DNA of 64,000 nt from JAHBVL01 sp963712055. GTDB taxonomy: Bacteria > Chloroflexota > Chloroflexia > Thermomicrobiales > UBA6265. A model generated the notes under the pieces. That model did not search any database and was not told the origin of the DNA. It saw only the letters and a list, made by a program, of their open reading frames with translations. The DNA lies in the NCBI GenBank assembly GCA_963712055.1, contig CAVQGN010000010.1, forward strand, positions 1-64,000, in the 5' to 3' direction. Within the stretch, counting starts at the first letter, position 1. Each line of letters starts with the position of its first letter. Below are positions 8,522-18,339 of this stretch, piece after piece. A program made the translations under genes and the position numbers.

Positions 8522-10711
8522 CTAAGACTGCTGGTTGCGAACTAAGGAGATCTCGACGAGTCGTGGACTCATCGGAGGAATCTCGACAGCGAAAGTGGAA
8601 CCATCGCCGCGCGGTGTCACGACCCCATCACCAGGAGTGGCGGTGAAGGAGTCAAAGCCGAGCCTCTCGAGCGGGATCTGAATTTCACGAGTAGCGGTTT
8701 CGCTCGTCAGATTGAAGAGGACCGCCACGGCCGCCTGCTGGTTCTCAAGAACATGAAGATGCGAGAAGAGATCAATGCCGACGAACTCGCCCTGGGTGAA
8801 GAACCGCTTAAGTTGGTGATAAGTGGAGACAGCACGCTTCAACGCCTGGTAGGTTGGATGCTGTGGGTCGCTGACTCCGCCGATGCCGAGATGCCGACAG
8901 GTCGACGCATACCACCAGAACGCGAGCATTTCCGGCGAATCGCGACCTTCATGAATATGAAGGTAGAGTGGAATGTCGTATGCGAGATTGTACTCGTAGA
9001 GACTCAGGGCTTTGCCGGAAAGCAGATCGTAATACGGATCCCACATGTATTCGAATCCCCAGTTCGAGTCGAATGAATTGGGGAGGCCATGCTGAAAGTA
9101 GAGTGGATGGTAATCGTTGAGACCACCGTTGATTCGATCGTGGGCTTCGATCAAGACCTGGGGATGGGTTTCCTTCACAGCCTGGATGACTTCCAGGACG
9201 CTTTCCGCGTGGAGCTGGCGGGTTAGCGGAACCGGGTGACCGTGAGATGGGTCGTGGCACAGCGCCCGCGTCTCGTCATCACGTTCGAACAAACCGTATT
9301 GCAGGAAATCGAACATCATGAAGGTCGCGCCTGCTTCAGCGAGGGTTCGGAGTCGTTCGATCTTCGCCTTCTTCCATACCTCGGAGCCGCAGCAGACGCA
9401 CGCGTTCGGATAGATGACATCGCGATGGTGCATGAACTGAATCATGTTGCCGTTGATGTCGCGGTGATAGAAGGCGGGGTCCTCGTCGAGGTCGGTCGTA
9501 TGCATCATGAGGTGAAGTGAAAGTTTTAGACCATACGTGTCTTTGAGCATCTGGACGAATTCACTCTGGGGCCCAAGTCTCTCGGTGTCCCAAATCGTGG
9601 TTCCTTCAGAGGTATCCCAGGTCGGATCGAGGTAGAGTGCTTCTGCCCCAATATCGGCTGCGAGTGCGGCTTCGGGTTCCAGTGTCTGTTTCGTCTGCAG
9701 TGGAGAGTTGTCGCCGAGGCGCCAGCCAATGTTGTAGAGCTCGTTCCAATGGAGCGGGGGATCAAAGCCGACGGGAACAGTATGCCCAAGCGACCTCAAA
9801 TGGTTTCGATAGACGTTGTATCCATCTTCCCAATCACCGGAAAACGGATAAATGCGGGTTGTGCCGAACGGAAGCTCGGTTCGACCTTCTAGGCTCTGGC
9901 CAAACTCAGGATCGCCACGATAGAGACCGATGCCACCAAAGCGAGCACAGTGGTTGATCGGTATGGGCAGGTGAGAGGCGACCGGGTCCATCACATGAAG
10001 TGTTCCACTTCCAGAGACGACGTACTCACCCTCGAAAAGTGAAAATTCGATCGCATCCTGGTTGTATTTTGTGATCAGGATGCCGTGCTCACCATCGGTC
10101 CAGGCCCATGCTTCACTGCCAAAATCTGGCAATGATGTATGAGGCTCCCAGGCTTTTCGGAAGAGATCAGCCGCAGAATAGTCGGTCTTCCGACGATCGA
10201 GGCTGATTCCGAACCGGCGTCGATGAGGAACTGGAACTAACCGAAACCGATCAGCACTGTCACGCCATTGGCAGGACTTGCGATCAAACAAGACTTTTCG
10301 GAAGCCGAATCGAACATCTGAAAGCGTGTGGGAATCGGTACCAAAGATGTGGAGGAGCGTGACTTGCTCTTCGAGATAGTCTCCATCGGCAGGGAGAGTG
10401 ATTCGATGCCTGAACCCGATGTCCGTGGGTCCTCGCCTGCTGAACAGAAATCGGCCCTCGAGGATGACGCTCTGCCCTAGTTCGTCTTCTACCCGCGTGG
10501 CAGTGATATCTCCGAGGCCTTGAGCAGCGTGAGTGACACCGTTGGTATGGGCAGTAAGGTTGTAGCAATAACTCTCATCGGCCACCACGAGATTGTTCGT
10601 CAGATCTACGACCTTGAAAGGTCCAGTGTTTTCACTGACCCCGATCTCCACGTCCCAGAATTGATTTGTGAGTCGGACCGTTGAATCTGTTGTCGAGCGT
10701 GCTTGAGTCAT
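8522..10711 (-). CDS. Putative clan GH-D (alpha-galactosidase-like) glycoside hydrolase
   Basis: An intact protein of 729 residues. A beta-sandwich-like N-terminal region of about 300 residues precedes a TIM-barrel region. Barrel strands include ALYLDPTWDTSEG and ATFMMFDFLQYG, whose Asp is the likely nucleophile, as in GH36/GH27-type enzymes. Further ones are VLIEAHDRINGG and a segment with DSNWGFEYMWDP. A C-terminal beta domain follows. There is no signal peptide, so it probably acts in the cytoplasm on an imported oligosaccharide. It lies between the sugar permease genes and the SDR. The exact GH family is uncertain because the usual GH36 K-x-D motif reads MFDF here. Confidence 0.65.
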   Translation of the reverse strand: MTQARSTTDSTVRLTNQFWDVEIGVSENTGPFKVVDLTNNLVVADESYCYNLTAHTNGVTHAAQGLGDITATRVEDELGQSVILEGRFLFSRRGPTDIGFRHRITLPADGDYLEEQVTLLHIFGTDSHTLSDVRFGFRKVLFDRKSCQWRDSADRFRLVPVPHRRRFGISLDRRKTDYSAADLFRKAWEPHTSLPDFGSEAWAWTDGEHGILITKYNQDAIEFSLFEGEYVVSGSGTLHVMDPVASHLPIPINHCARFGGIGLYRGDPEFGQSLEGRTELPFGTTRIYPFSGDWEDGYNVYRNHLRSLGHTVPVGFDPPLHWNELYNIGWRLGDNSPLQTKQTLEPEAALAADIGAEALYLDPTWDTSEGTTIWDTERLGPQSEFVQMLKDTYGLKLSLHLMMHTTDLDEDPAFYHRDINGNMIQFMHHRDVIYPNACVCCGSEVWKKAKIERLRTLAEAGATFMMFDFLQYGLFERDDETRALCHDPSHGHPVPLTRQLHAESVLEVIQAVKETHPQVLIEAHDRINGGLNDYHPLYFQHGLPNSFDSNWGFEYMWDPYYDLLSGKALSLYEYNLAYDIPLYLHIHEGRDSPEMLAFWWYASTCRHLGIGGVSDPQHPTYQALKRAVSTYHQLKRFFTQGEFVGIDLFSHLHVLENQQAAVAVLFNLTSETATREIQIPLERLGFDSFTATPGDGVVTPRGDGSTFAVEIPPMSPRLVEISLVRNQQS

Positions 10712-10760
10712 CTATTCACCTTTCCCGGATCAAGTCATTGATATGCCGAAGAGTGCCCAT

Positions 10761-11648
10761 TTAGCCCTTTGTGCCAGAGAACGTGATTCCCTCCACGAAA
10801 TATCTCAATGCGAATGCGAATAGCAGGATCGGAGGAAGAACGCCCAGGGTGGTCGCAGCAAGCAAGGCTGTTACGTCTGTGCCGTATTGAGACGTGAAGG
10901 CAGACAGTCCCAGCGCGAAGGTCTTTTTGGCATCTGTCTGGATGTAGACGAGTGGGTTGAAAAAGTCATTCCAGGTGGTGATAAATGTGAAGATCGCAAC
11001 CGCTGCCAGAACCGGTTTGCAGAGCGGAAGGATGATAGACAGGAAGACCCTGAACTCACCAGCGCCGTCGAGACGTGCCGCGTCAGAAAGCTCGGCCGGA
11101 ATACCCTTCATGAATTGCCGAATGAGAAAGATATAGAAGGGATTGCCGCCCAGGAACGCGGGCAGAATGAGCGGAATCCAGGTGTCTATCCAACCAAGAT
11201 TCCGGAAAATGACGTAAAGCGGGATCAACGTTACCTGAGGTGGAAGCATCAACGTCGCGAGCAAGACGATGAAAAGCTTGTCACGGCCGGGCCAGCGCAG
11301 GCGAGCAAACGCGTAGGCGACCATCGACGCTGAAACAAGGGTTGCTGGGACGACCAGGAGTTCGATTTGAAGTGTGTTCAACGCATAGCGACCAAGCGGG
11401 ACTATGCGGAACGCACGGCGGAAGTTCTCCAGCGTGAATGGATCGGGGTACCACTGGATGTCACGCTGAAAGAACTGGTCTCTCGTCATGAACGCTGTCG
11501 ATAACAGGTACCAGACTGGCAAAAGACAGAGGGTCAAGACGATCAGCAGCGCGACAGCCCAACCCGCTGTTCGGAGCACCCGGAGCAGCTTTGAACGGCG
11601 ATCGGGAACGACTGCGTTGAGCGGATCTGATGGGGATGAGACCAGCAT
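10761..11648 (-). CDS. Carbohydrate ABC transporter permease (MalG-type)
   Basis: A membrane protein of about 295 residues with six predicted TM segments. The EAA-loop of MalG-type permeases reads ELSDAARLDGAGEFRVFLSI, which docks the ATPase subunit. The C-terminus (FALRYFVEGITFSGTKG) is the usual YFVxGLTxGAVKG-like ending. The frame stays open upstream to 11882, but that part is out-of-frame sequence of the preceding permease. ATG 11648, two bases after the TAG of the partner permease, is the sensible start. No ATP-binding subunit is encoded nearby, so a shared MsmK/UgpC-type ATPase elsewhere is likely. Confidence 0.88.
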   Translation of the reverse strand: MLVSSPSDPLNAVVPDRRSKLLRVLRTAGWAVALLIVLTLCLLPVWYLLSTAFMTRDQFFQRDIQWYPDPFTLENFRRAFRIVPLGRYALNTLQIELLVVPATLVSASMVAYAFARLRWPGRDKLFIVLLATLMLPPQVTLIPLYVIFRNLGWIDTWIPLILPAFLGGNPFYIFLIRQFMKGIPAELSDAARLDGAGEFRVFLSIILPLCKPVLAAVAIFTFITTWNDFFNPLVYIQTDAKKTFALGLSAFTSQYGTDVTALLAATTLGVLPPILLFAFALRYFVEGITFSGTKG

Positions 11649-11650
11649 GC

Positions 11651-12563
11651 CTAGTTGTCCCCATCGAATTCGTAGTGGACGTATCGGGAACCCAGAAGAA
11701 GGACGAATGCGGTGACGGCGAACGTGAGAAGCAGGAGAACCCAGGACGCTGCCGAGGCGTAGCCCATATCGAATCGTTGGAAAGAAAGCTCGTAGATGTA
11801 GTAGACGGTAAACAGTGTGCTGTCGGCCGGACCACCGCTGGTCAGAGACGTAGGTCAAGGTGAAACACCTGAAATGAGGCAATCAGGAGAAGGATCGTCT
11901 GAAAGAGAATCGCCGGCGAGAGCATCGGCAGGGTGACGTTCCAGAAACGTTGAAGCGAATTCGCTCCGTCGACGATTGCTGCCTCGATGAGATGCACTGG
12001 AACAGATTGAAGCGCTGCCAGGAAGAGCACCATACCCGGCCCCGATCCCCCAAAGGCCGAGTATGACAAAGGTTGGCTTGGACCATTCTGGCGACGCAAG
12101 CCATTGTGGCCCCTGAATGTGGAGATACCTGGAGAAGCTTGTTTGCCAATCCGTAGTTGCCGCTGAACACCTGGCTCGCCAGGGCCGCTACGAATACTCC
12201 ACCAAACAACGACGGCAGGTAGATGGTCGTTCTGGCCAGGGTGCTTCCGCGAAATGGTCGGTGGACTAGCAACGCGACTGCCAGAGAACAGATGAGGCTG
12301 AGTGGGATACTGAGTATCGTGAAATAGGCAGTGTTCTTTAGGCTCTTTATGAAGCGATCATCATCGATCAGTTGCCGGTAGTTCTCCAAGCCGACCCACT
12401 GGGTATTCCCCATGATTTTGAAATCGGTGAAGCTGTAGTAGAGCGCCATGAAGAACGGACCTGTCACCAGAATCGCCATGCCGACGAACCACGGTGACGC
12501 AAACAACAGCGCCATCATGGTTTCGCGACCGCGATTGGTCTGGGGAGTCAGAGCTTTAAGCAT
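11651..12563 (-). pseudogene. Carbohydrate ABC transporter permease (MalF/UgpA-type), frameshifted
   Basis: The N-terminal two thirds are in frame from ATG 12563 (TM segment LFASPWFVGMAILVTGPFFM, then FKIMGNTQWVGLENYRQLI). The EAA-type loop (LIEAAIVDGANSLQRFWNVT) continues in another frame around 11960-12010. The C-terminal TM segment and the ending YVHYEFDGDN occupy a third frame and stop at TAG 11651-11653. Breaks are near 12110, 11850 and 11830. Rejoined, the length of about 300 residues is normal. It forms the heteromeric membrane channel with the MalG-type permease immediately downstream. As written the transporter would be dead; sequence errors remain a real alternative. Confidence 0.8.
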
Positions 12564-12584
12564 TCAGGAACCCTTGACGTGACA

Positions 12585-12615
12585 CCACCACTCGTCGCAG
12601 CTCGACGAGTGGTGG
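12585..12615 (-). repeat. Perfect hairpin between binding-protein and permease genes
   Basis: A 13-bp perfect inverted repeat (CCACCACTCGTCG and its complement) with a 5-base loop lies in the 67-bp gap between the sugar-binding-protein stop and the first permease start. No T-tract follows on the minus strand. This is the classical position of a stem that protects the binding-protein part of an operon mRNA and attenuates expression of the membrane genes, as in malE-malF type operons. The function is inferred from position only. Confidence 0.6.
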
Positions 12616-12630
12616 GCCGCACGATCTGGT

Positions 12631-14028
12631 TTACGAGGACTTCAGATATTCATCCAGGCCAGCCTGAATCGTCGCATTGGCTGCATCCAGGGCTTCCTGA
12701 GGTGAGGCCTGATGATAGAGCGCCGCATCAGATGCTCGCAGCACTTCGTCCCAGAGCTCCTGAGAGTTTGGTAGCGGCGGACGAATGTGTGTGTTGGAGA
12801 ATTCGGCGAGTCCGACTATCAGTTCAGGATCAGTCGTGAATGCAGGAATCGTCTCCCAGAGCGCCCGCCGTGTTGGGATCCAGGCGAGCGTCTCGGCGAA
12901 GTACGTCTGGATCTCGGGGGAGGCCATGAACTTCGCGAGTTCCCAGGATTCTTCGGGATACTTGGTGCCGACGGGCAAGCGCCGCTGAGAGCACACCAGA
13001 CCAGGTCGCAGGTGTCGTGTTGTATGGAGAGGCCGACACGTCCCAGCTTACCGGTGATTCGGAACCATTTACCGAACCAACGCCAAAGCCAGTGGGTTGC
13101 GTCATCATCGAGACCGATCCAGTGAGGAAGGGATTTGTTCCTCGAGCGGCCTGTGCGATGAAGTTCGCTTGCTCCTCGGCTCCGCCGTACTTGTCACTCA
13201 CTTCGACACACCATGCCAGGGCCTCGACGATAGCAGGATCGTTGACGGTGACTGTTGTCAGGTCTTCACTCACGAAACTGCCGCCGTTCTGCCAACCGTA
13301 AAGGAACAGGTAGGAGTTCCCGCCGGCTCCCGGTCCAACGGATGGGCTGAGCGGGATGAAGCCGATACGGGAGTATGAGTCACCGTCCTTCACATCAAGC
13401 TGTTCGCCCATCGCGACGGCTTCTTCCCATGTGGTCGGCGGGGCCGTGATGCCGGCTTCTGCGAAATGATCCGTGTTGTGATAGAAGATGCGGTCATCCC
13501 AGTAGTACGGGAGTCCGTAGACATTGCCAGCGTAGGTGTTCGATGAGAGAGCGACCGGATCGATCTCTCCGAGGTCCATTCCGTCGGCCGCCGCCAGATC
13601 ATTCACCGAACGGAGGAATCCATTGGCTGCTAATGAAGGGATGCGTTGGTCATCGATCCATGTCGCTACGTCTGGTGCATTTCCTCCACCGATCGCCACA
13701 GAGAGCGACTGCGTGTATTCGTCCCAGGGACTGTAGGCGAACTCGACCCCAATCTCGGGGTAGGCATCCATGAAGCGATTGTAGACCTCCTGAAAGGCAA
13801 TGCCGTAGTCATCGGTTGTCGCGGTGGCCGAGACTGGCTGGATTGCGGTGATCGTCACCGGACGGTCCTGATACGCGCTTGCCTTCGCGAGGATTTCGGC
13901 CCGCGCCTCTGGCGTGAACCGGCTGAACCTGGCCAGTCGAGTCCAGCAACTCCCGCCGCTGCAGCTAACTGACCGCTGCGTTGGAGGATGGTTCTGCGAG
14001 AGAAGTTCTTGCCCCAATATGATTTCAT
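12631..14028 (-). pseudogene. Sugar ABC transporter substrate-binding protein, frameshifted
   Basis: The start at ATG 14028 gives a Tat-type leader (NFSRRTILQRSG, then an alanine-rich stretch). After a break near 13930 the mature protein continues (a segment with YGIAFQEVYNRFMDAYP, then GGGNAPDVATWIDDQ and NVYGLPYYWDDRIFYHN), as in family 1 solute-binding proteins. After a second break near 13000 the C-terminus follows (YPEESWELAKFMASPEIQ, ending EYLKSS). The joined length of about 465 residues is normal. It would capture an oligosaccharide outside the membrane and hand it to the two permeases downstream. Upstream it is preceded by AAGGAGAA and by a separate hairpin. Confidence 0.82.
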
Positions 14029-14078
14029 GTCTTGCGATTCTCCTTGCGTCTGCCACAGGTCGGGCAGTTCAGATCGGT

Positions 14079-14104
14079 GAGCAGCCCCCACATCGGGGGT
14101 GCTC
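14079..14104 (-). repeat. Hairpin upstream of the binding-protein gene
   Basis: An imperfect inverted repeat: GAGCA, a one-base bulge, CCCCC, a 5-base loop, then GGGGG and TGCTC. It lies between the Gfo/Idh/MocA stop (14150) and the binding-protein start (14028). No T-run follows. It could act as an attenuator or an mRNA 5' stabiliser, setting binding-protein transcript levels apart from the upstream enzyme genes. Confidence 0.4.
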
Positions 14105-14149
14105 CTGCAGACGATTCCAGAAAACCCTCCTTTCGTATAACGGCCGACG

Positions 14150-15261
14150 TTACGACGTCGCAACAGTCGCCGGCTGGCCACTCCTGAGACTCTCGTGAAT
14201 GGCCTGAATACAGGCCATTGTGTTGAAGTTTTCTGCAATGTTGTTGGCTGGTTCGACGCCAGCCCGGATCGACGAGGCAAACGCAGTAATCTGGTTCACG
14301 AACTTGTCGGGAGATAGACCATCGATCTCGGTATCGGGGAGCTTTGCGATGCCTTTGTACATGTCAGACCAGGCAGTGGCCGATTGACCACCGTCTGAAC
14401 CATAGAAGAGGGGACCATGGTACTGACCGATCGTTTCAGCATGCTGAACGACGGTTCCGTGCTCACCGAAAAGGTGCATCGCTTCATTGAAAGGCGTTCG
14501 GACGGCAAGATAGTTGGCATGGAGTGCGCCGGAGGCTCCACCGGTCATCTTGAGCAACGCCACTGCACTTGATTCAGCATCGTTATAGAACGGAGGTTCA
14601 AAACCACCCGTGGCCATCACTTCTGCGTAGTCCTTGTCCGGTGATAAATCGAACAAGATCGAGCTGGTGCACGGCAATACTGATTACGACACCCCCACCG
14701 GCCCGCTTGCCGTCGAGAAGCCAGTGGTCAGCACCAGCCGGGAGACCGAGCGTGCCCTGGAGATAGCCGGGAAGTTTTGCCAGGATTGGATGTCGAAGCT
14801 GCGCAGCGTGCCAAAGCCCAGCGGATCCGACTGGATCCAGTTCGCGAAGCCAGACCCCTTCCCGGTTGAATCGTTGCGTTTGGCCGGCGACGACCGGAAC
14901 ATTGTGCTTCCTGGACAGGTCCCAGAGTTCACGTGTCTCGTCAAGCGTGCAGGTCAATGGTTTCTCGACCAGCACCGGAATGCCAGCTACGACGAAATCA
15001 CTCGCGATCGGAAAAGTGGAGAAAGTGAGGAACGGCGATGATGGCAGCGTCGAACCCTCCTTCTTCAATCATTGACAGATGGTTGGTGAAGACTTTGGCA
15101 GGATTGGGCATCGAGGAGGCGAGCATTTCCGCCGCAGACTCGCGACCGTCGCAGACCGCGACGAGCGTTGCCAGTTCCGGTACAGCAAGTAGCGCTGTCC
15201 GATGATGACGGCTGATTCCGCCTGCTCCAACAATGGCGATTCGAAGAGGTTGATCGGACAC
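14150..15261 (-). pseudogene. Gfo/Idh/MocA family oxidoreductase, frameshifted
   Basis: The N-terminal Rossmann motif is LRIAIVGAGGISRHH. The family catalytic segment PVLVEKPLTCTLDETRELWD (the E-K-P motif) is in a second frame, and the C-terminal alpha/beta part (SSAVALLKMTGGASGALHAN) is in a third. Breaks are near 15030 and 14645. Joined, it has about 370 residues, the usual length. AGGAGA lies nine bases before a GTG at 15261, which I prefer; ATG 15270 is directly against it. The family oxidises or isomerises sugars and inositols with NAD(P). Its place between DUF6807 and the sugar-binding protein supports a role in the same sugar pathway. Confidence 0.82.
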
Positions 15262-15304
15262 GGCAAGCATTCTCCTGTCAGCCGGGGTGACGTTCGCGGA
15301 GGAT

Positions 15305-16132
15305 TCATTCGGATCGAATATCGAAAACGAGGATCTCGTACTGCTCTGAGATTTTCTCACCGGCCGCAATTGACACCGGCCCCAGATTCGAAGGACCGAG
15401 TCCCATGAACGCGAATGGCTTGTCCATTACGAACAGACCATTCTGCTGCTCCTGGGTCATGCGGACGCCCGCTTGCTGGATGGGCCATATCTCATCGATG
15501 CTTCCATGGAACTCGGCCACGTGCGGAGTGAGCCCGGTTCCTTCGGCGATGGGAACATCCTCGTTGTCCACGAGAAGCCGGTTTCCACCCGTGCAGCCGA
15601 ACTCACGCCGAAAACGAATCCCAAGTCCGTGGTAGTTGACCAATCGTCCATCGGCCTGGGGCGCGCTCCACTTGCTCATGGTCAATTCGGTATCTTGCAT
15701 GGCCAGGAGTTCGGTTCGCCATGTCCAGACGTATCCATTGTGGGCAGGTTCTGACCGGCATGATATCGACCGGATCTCGCGAAAGATCGGCTCCCCTCCA
15801 GCCTCAGGCAACCAAGTAAGGTCCTCCTCGAAGCCGACATCGTCAGCATTGTTTTTTACCGATCGAAATTGTTCGTGCACTTCTCGACCCGGAACCTCAC
15901 CTGGCTTGGTAGGGCGCTCTTCCCAGAAGTTCACTCCTGGAACTGAGAGTGCGTACATCAATCCCTTGTGGTGTTTATGGTCATGTGGAGATGCAAGTGA
16001 AACGATGTGACCCGCCGGGGTCCTGAGCGGATGAATGTACGGCTTGAAATCATCTCCAAAAACATACCGGCCCGCTATCTGGCCATCGTGTTGGAAAGTC
16101 GCGGTCGATTCGTCGAAAAGAAGTTCCATCAT
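15305..16132 (-). CDS. DUF6807 (PmoA-like) family protein
   Basis: An intact protein of 275 residues. It shows the family hallmarks PYIHPLRTPAGHIVSL and SPHDHKHHKGLMYAL, a histidine-rich conserved block, plus LVNYHGLGIRFRREF. Relatives lie in sugar catabolic loci of many bacteria and adopt a galactose-mutarotase-like beta fold, but the biochemical role is not established. It lies 11 bases after the epimerase stop and about 40 bases before the Gfo/Idh/MocA gene, all on one strand, so it is almost certainly cotranscribed. Two ATGs (16132 and 16129) are adjacent, and the ribosome binding site is weak. Confidence 0.8.
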   Translation of the reverse strand: MMELLFDESTATFQHDGQIAGRYVFGDDFKPYIHPLRTPAGHIVSLASPHDHKHHKGLMYALSVPGVNFWEERPTKPGEVPGREVHEQFRSVKNNADDVGFEEDLTWLPEAGGEPIFREIRSISCRSEPAHNGYVWTWRTELLAMQDTELTMSKWSAPQADGRLVNYHGLGIRFRREFGCTGGNRLLVDNEDVPIAEGTGLTPHVAEFHGSIDEIWPIQQAGVRMTQEQQNGLFVMDKPFAFMGLGPSNLGPVSIAAGEKISEQYEILVFDIRSE

Positions 16133-16143
16133 GGTCGTGTTGC

Positions 16144-16993
16144 TCAGCTCTTGATCAGGCGGTCACCGACCACCTTTTGAAAGTAGGCGAGACTCCGTTC
16201 AGCTTCATCGATGGTGCCGCATTCGACACTGAGAAAGAGCTCTCGGTCGAGAGGTTCGAGGATGCTCAGGACATGTTCCCAGTCGACAACGCCTTCACCG
16301 CAGGCACAGCCGACCGGGGTTCCGGTGACCTTGCCACGCTCGGCTTCGCTATGGGAATAGCTGATGTCCTTGGCATGAATGTGCAGGACTCGATCCCGGA
16401 CTCGCTCCAACGCTTCGTAGGGATCCTCGGCGTTGGCGAGGTAGGCATTTCCCGTATCCCAGTTGACTCCGATCCATGGGGACGGCACCAGATCCACGAT
16501 TTTCAGTAGCCCTTCCGACGTCTTGGTATAGATTCCATGGGGCTCAATGCAGATATAGACACCGTGTCGACGAGCGACCATCTCGGCCTTCTTGAGTGAG
16601 TAGCGCATTGCATCGTGGGCTTCCGAGTCGGTCATCCACTCGGGTTTGACCATTTCGTCCGTGTTGACGAATTTGGCATCGTTCGCGTCGGCGAAAACGA
16701 TTGCTTTGGTCAGCCGTTCAACCGCTGCTTCGGGTTTCATGAGAGGGCTGTGGCCGCTGATACTCGAGACCTTTACTCCGGCATCCTCGCATATCTCGCG
16801 CATCAACAGGGGATCCTCTTCCATCGAGAACGAATGGAAGTAGTGGACCTCGCTCAGCAGCTCCCAGCCTGTGTGGACCATCGGTTCCACGTACTGGTAT
16901 CCGAGTTCTCCGGCGATGCGGACTCCCGCAATGAAGTCCTTGTCGGCGCTCCGGACGAACTCCATGTTCACGGCGATGCGATAGGCTGGCCAT
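16144..16993 (-). pseudogene. Sugar phosphate isomerase/epimerase (xylose-isomerase-like TIM barrel), frameshift near start
   Basis: The frame from ATG 16971 gives a 275-residue AP-endonuclease-2-fold protein: GYQYVEPMVHTGWELLSEVH, then VYICIEPHGIYTKTSEGL, GVNWDTGNAYLA, LHIHAKDI and a late LSVECGT, with Glu, Asp, His and Glu residues that bind a divalent metal in this family. A stronger start exists at ATG 16993 behind GAGGAGAGG. Removing one C near 16979 joins it to the main frame to read MASLSIAVNMEF, a natural N-terminus. This is the first gene of the minus-strand sugar operon and faces the AraC regulator across about 150 bp. Confidence 0.8.
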
Positions 16994-17145
16994 ATGATCC
17001 TCTCCTCGTTAAGTGATGATTCATGCTATCGGAGCCGCGACAGGAAGACGTGCAATTTTCACCGCTGGAGGATTTTGAACAGATGCCCGCGGCTGGAGTG
17101 GTGGAATAATGGGGCGGTGAAGATCTGTGAGATTGGACGGAAATC

Positions 17146-18159
17146 ATGAGTCCTGAGGTACCGGTCTTTCGACTGGGGAAGAAGTTCTATCACGCTGATA
17201 CATGCGAACCGCTAAGGCAGGGAATCGAGCGCGGCGAGGTCCGCCTTGTTGCGAGAGCCCGGGGGTCCTACCCGGGAGAGGCGCTGACGGACGGTGACGT
17301 TCCCGAAGTGCGGACGGTTGGATTCTGGGACGCGCCGCAGGACCAGGGCTGGGGATTGGACTGGCACCGGAACGAGGGGATCGAACTCACGTTTGTTGCG
17401 CAGGGAAAGGTTTCGTTTTCGGTCGATGGGCAGGATTTTCATTTGAAGCGCGGGGACCTGACGATTACCCGGCCCTGGCAGTTGCACCGGGTTGGAGATC
17501 CGAACGTGAGCGCGTGCAAGCTGTATTTCCTGATTCTGGATGTTGGGGTAAGGCGGCCGAATCAGGAATGGACCTGGCCGGACTGGCTTGTCCTCTCGCC
17601 TGGAGACGAGCAGGGGCTGACGACGAACCTGAGCCACAACGAGCAGCCAGTCTGGCACGCCGGTGATGAAGTGGCGGAGTACTTCGAGCGATTGGGACGA
17701 GCGACTGCCGAGTACTGCGAGAGCAAGGGAGATAGTCGCCTCAAGCTCTACATCAACGGACTCATGCTCGCGCTGGCTGAGATGCTGCAGGGCGAGGAAC
17801 CTGTCCTGAACCCGTCGCTTTCATCATCGTATCGGGCTGTCGACCTCTTTCTCTCTTCAATTGGTGAGCGGTTGGACGAGGACTGGACCCTGGATCTGAT
17901 GGCGAATGCCTGTGGGTTAGGTAGGAGTCGATTCGCCGAACACTGCAATCAGCTCACCAACATGTCGCCGATGGAGTATCTGGCGAAGTGCAGGATCGAC
18001 CACGCGGCCGAACTGCTGCGGCACTGTCCATCGCTGAGCGTGACGGATGTGGCTTTTCGCGTTGGATTCAACTCGAGCCAATACTTCGCAACCGTGTTTC
18101 GGAGTCAGTTCGGATGTACGCCTCGCGAGTATCGCAACAGCTTCGCGGCGACGGCGTGA
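17146..18159 (+). CDS. AraC family transcriptional regulator with N-terminal cupin domain
   Basis: 337 residues. The N-terminal half is a sugar-sensing cupin (IELTFVAQGKVSFSVDGQDF, then LKRGDLTITRPWQLHRVG). The C-terminal about 100 residues hold two helix-turn-helix units: LDLMANACGLGRSRFAEHCN and SVTDVAFRVGFNSSQYFATV, ending FRSQFGCTPREYRN. It is transcribed divergently from the sugar operon that begins at 16993, so it is the likely ligand-responsive activator of that operon and of itself, acting from the 152-bp gap. I could not find a clear pair of direct-repeat half sites there by eye. Confidence 0.9.
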   Translation: MSPEVPVFRLGKKFYHADTCEPLRQGIERGEVRLVARARGSYPGEALTDGDVPEVRTVGFWDAPQDQGWGLDWHRNEGIELTFVAQGKVSFSVDGQDFHLKRGDLTITRPWQLHRVGDPNVSACKLYFLILDVGVRRPNQEWTWPDWLVLSPGDEQGLTTNLSHNEQPVWHAGDEVAEYFERLGRATAEYCESKGDSRLKLYINGLMLALAEMLQGEEPVLNPSLSSSYRAVDLFLSSIGERLDEDWTLDLMANACGLGRSRFAEHCNQLTNMSPMEYLAKCRIDHAAELLRHCPSLSVTDVAFRVGFNSSQYFATVFRSQFGCTPREYRNSFAATA

Positions 18160-18339
18160 TGGAAGCAACCGGCCCCATCCCCTCAAAATACCGACGAACC
18201 AGCGGTAAGTCGCGTTTGTTTTGCGCCACTAGGCCACCTCTTCGGTGACATATGTGATATTGGACAGGATTTTAGCGAAACAGGAGCGGCGCGATTAGGT
18301 CAATCGGAATCGAGTCAGACGGCGCAGATCATCGATCCA

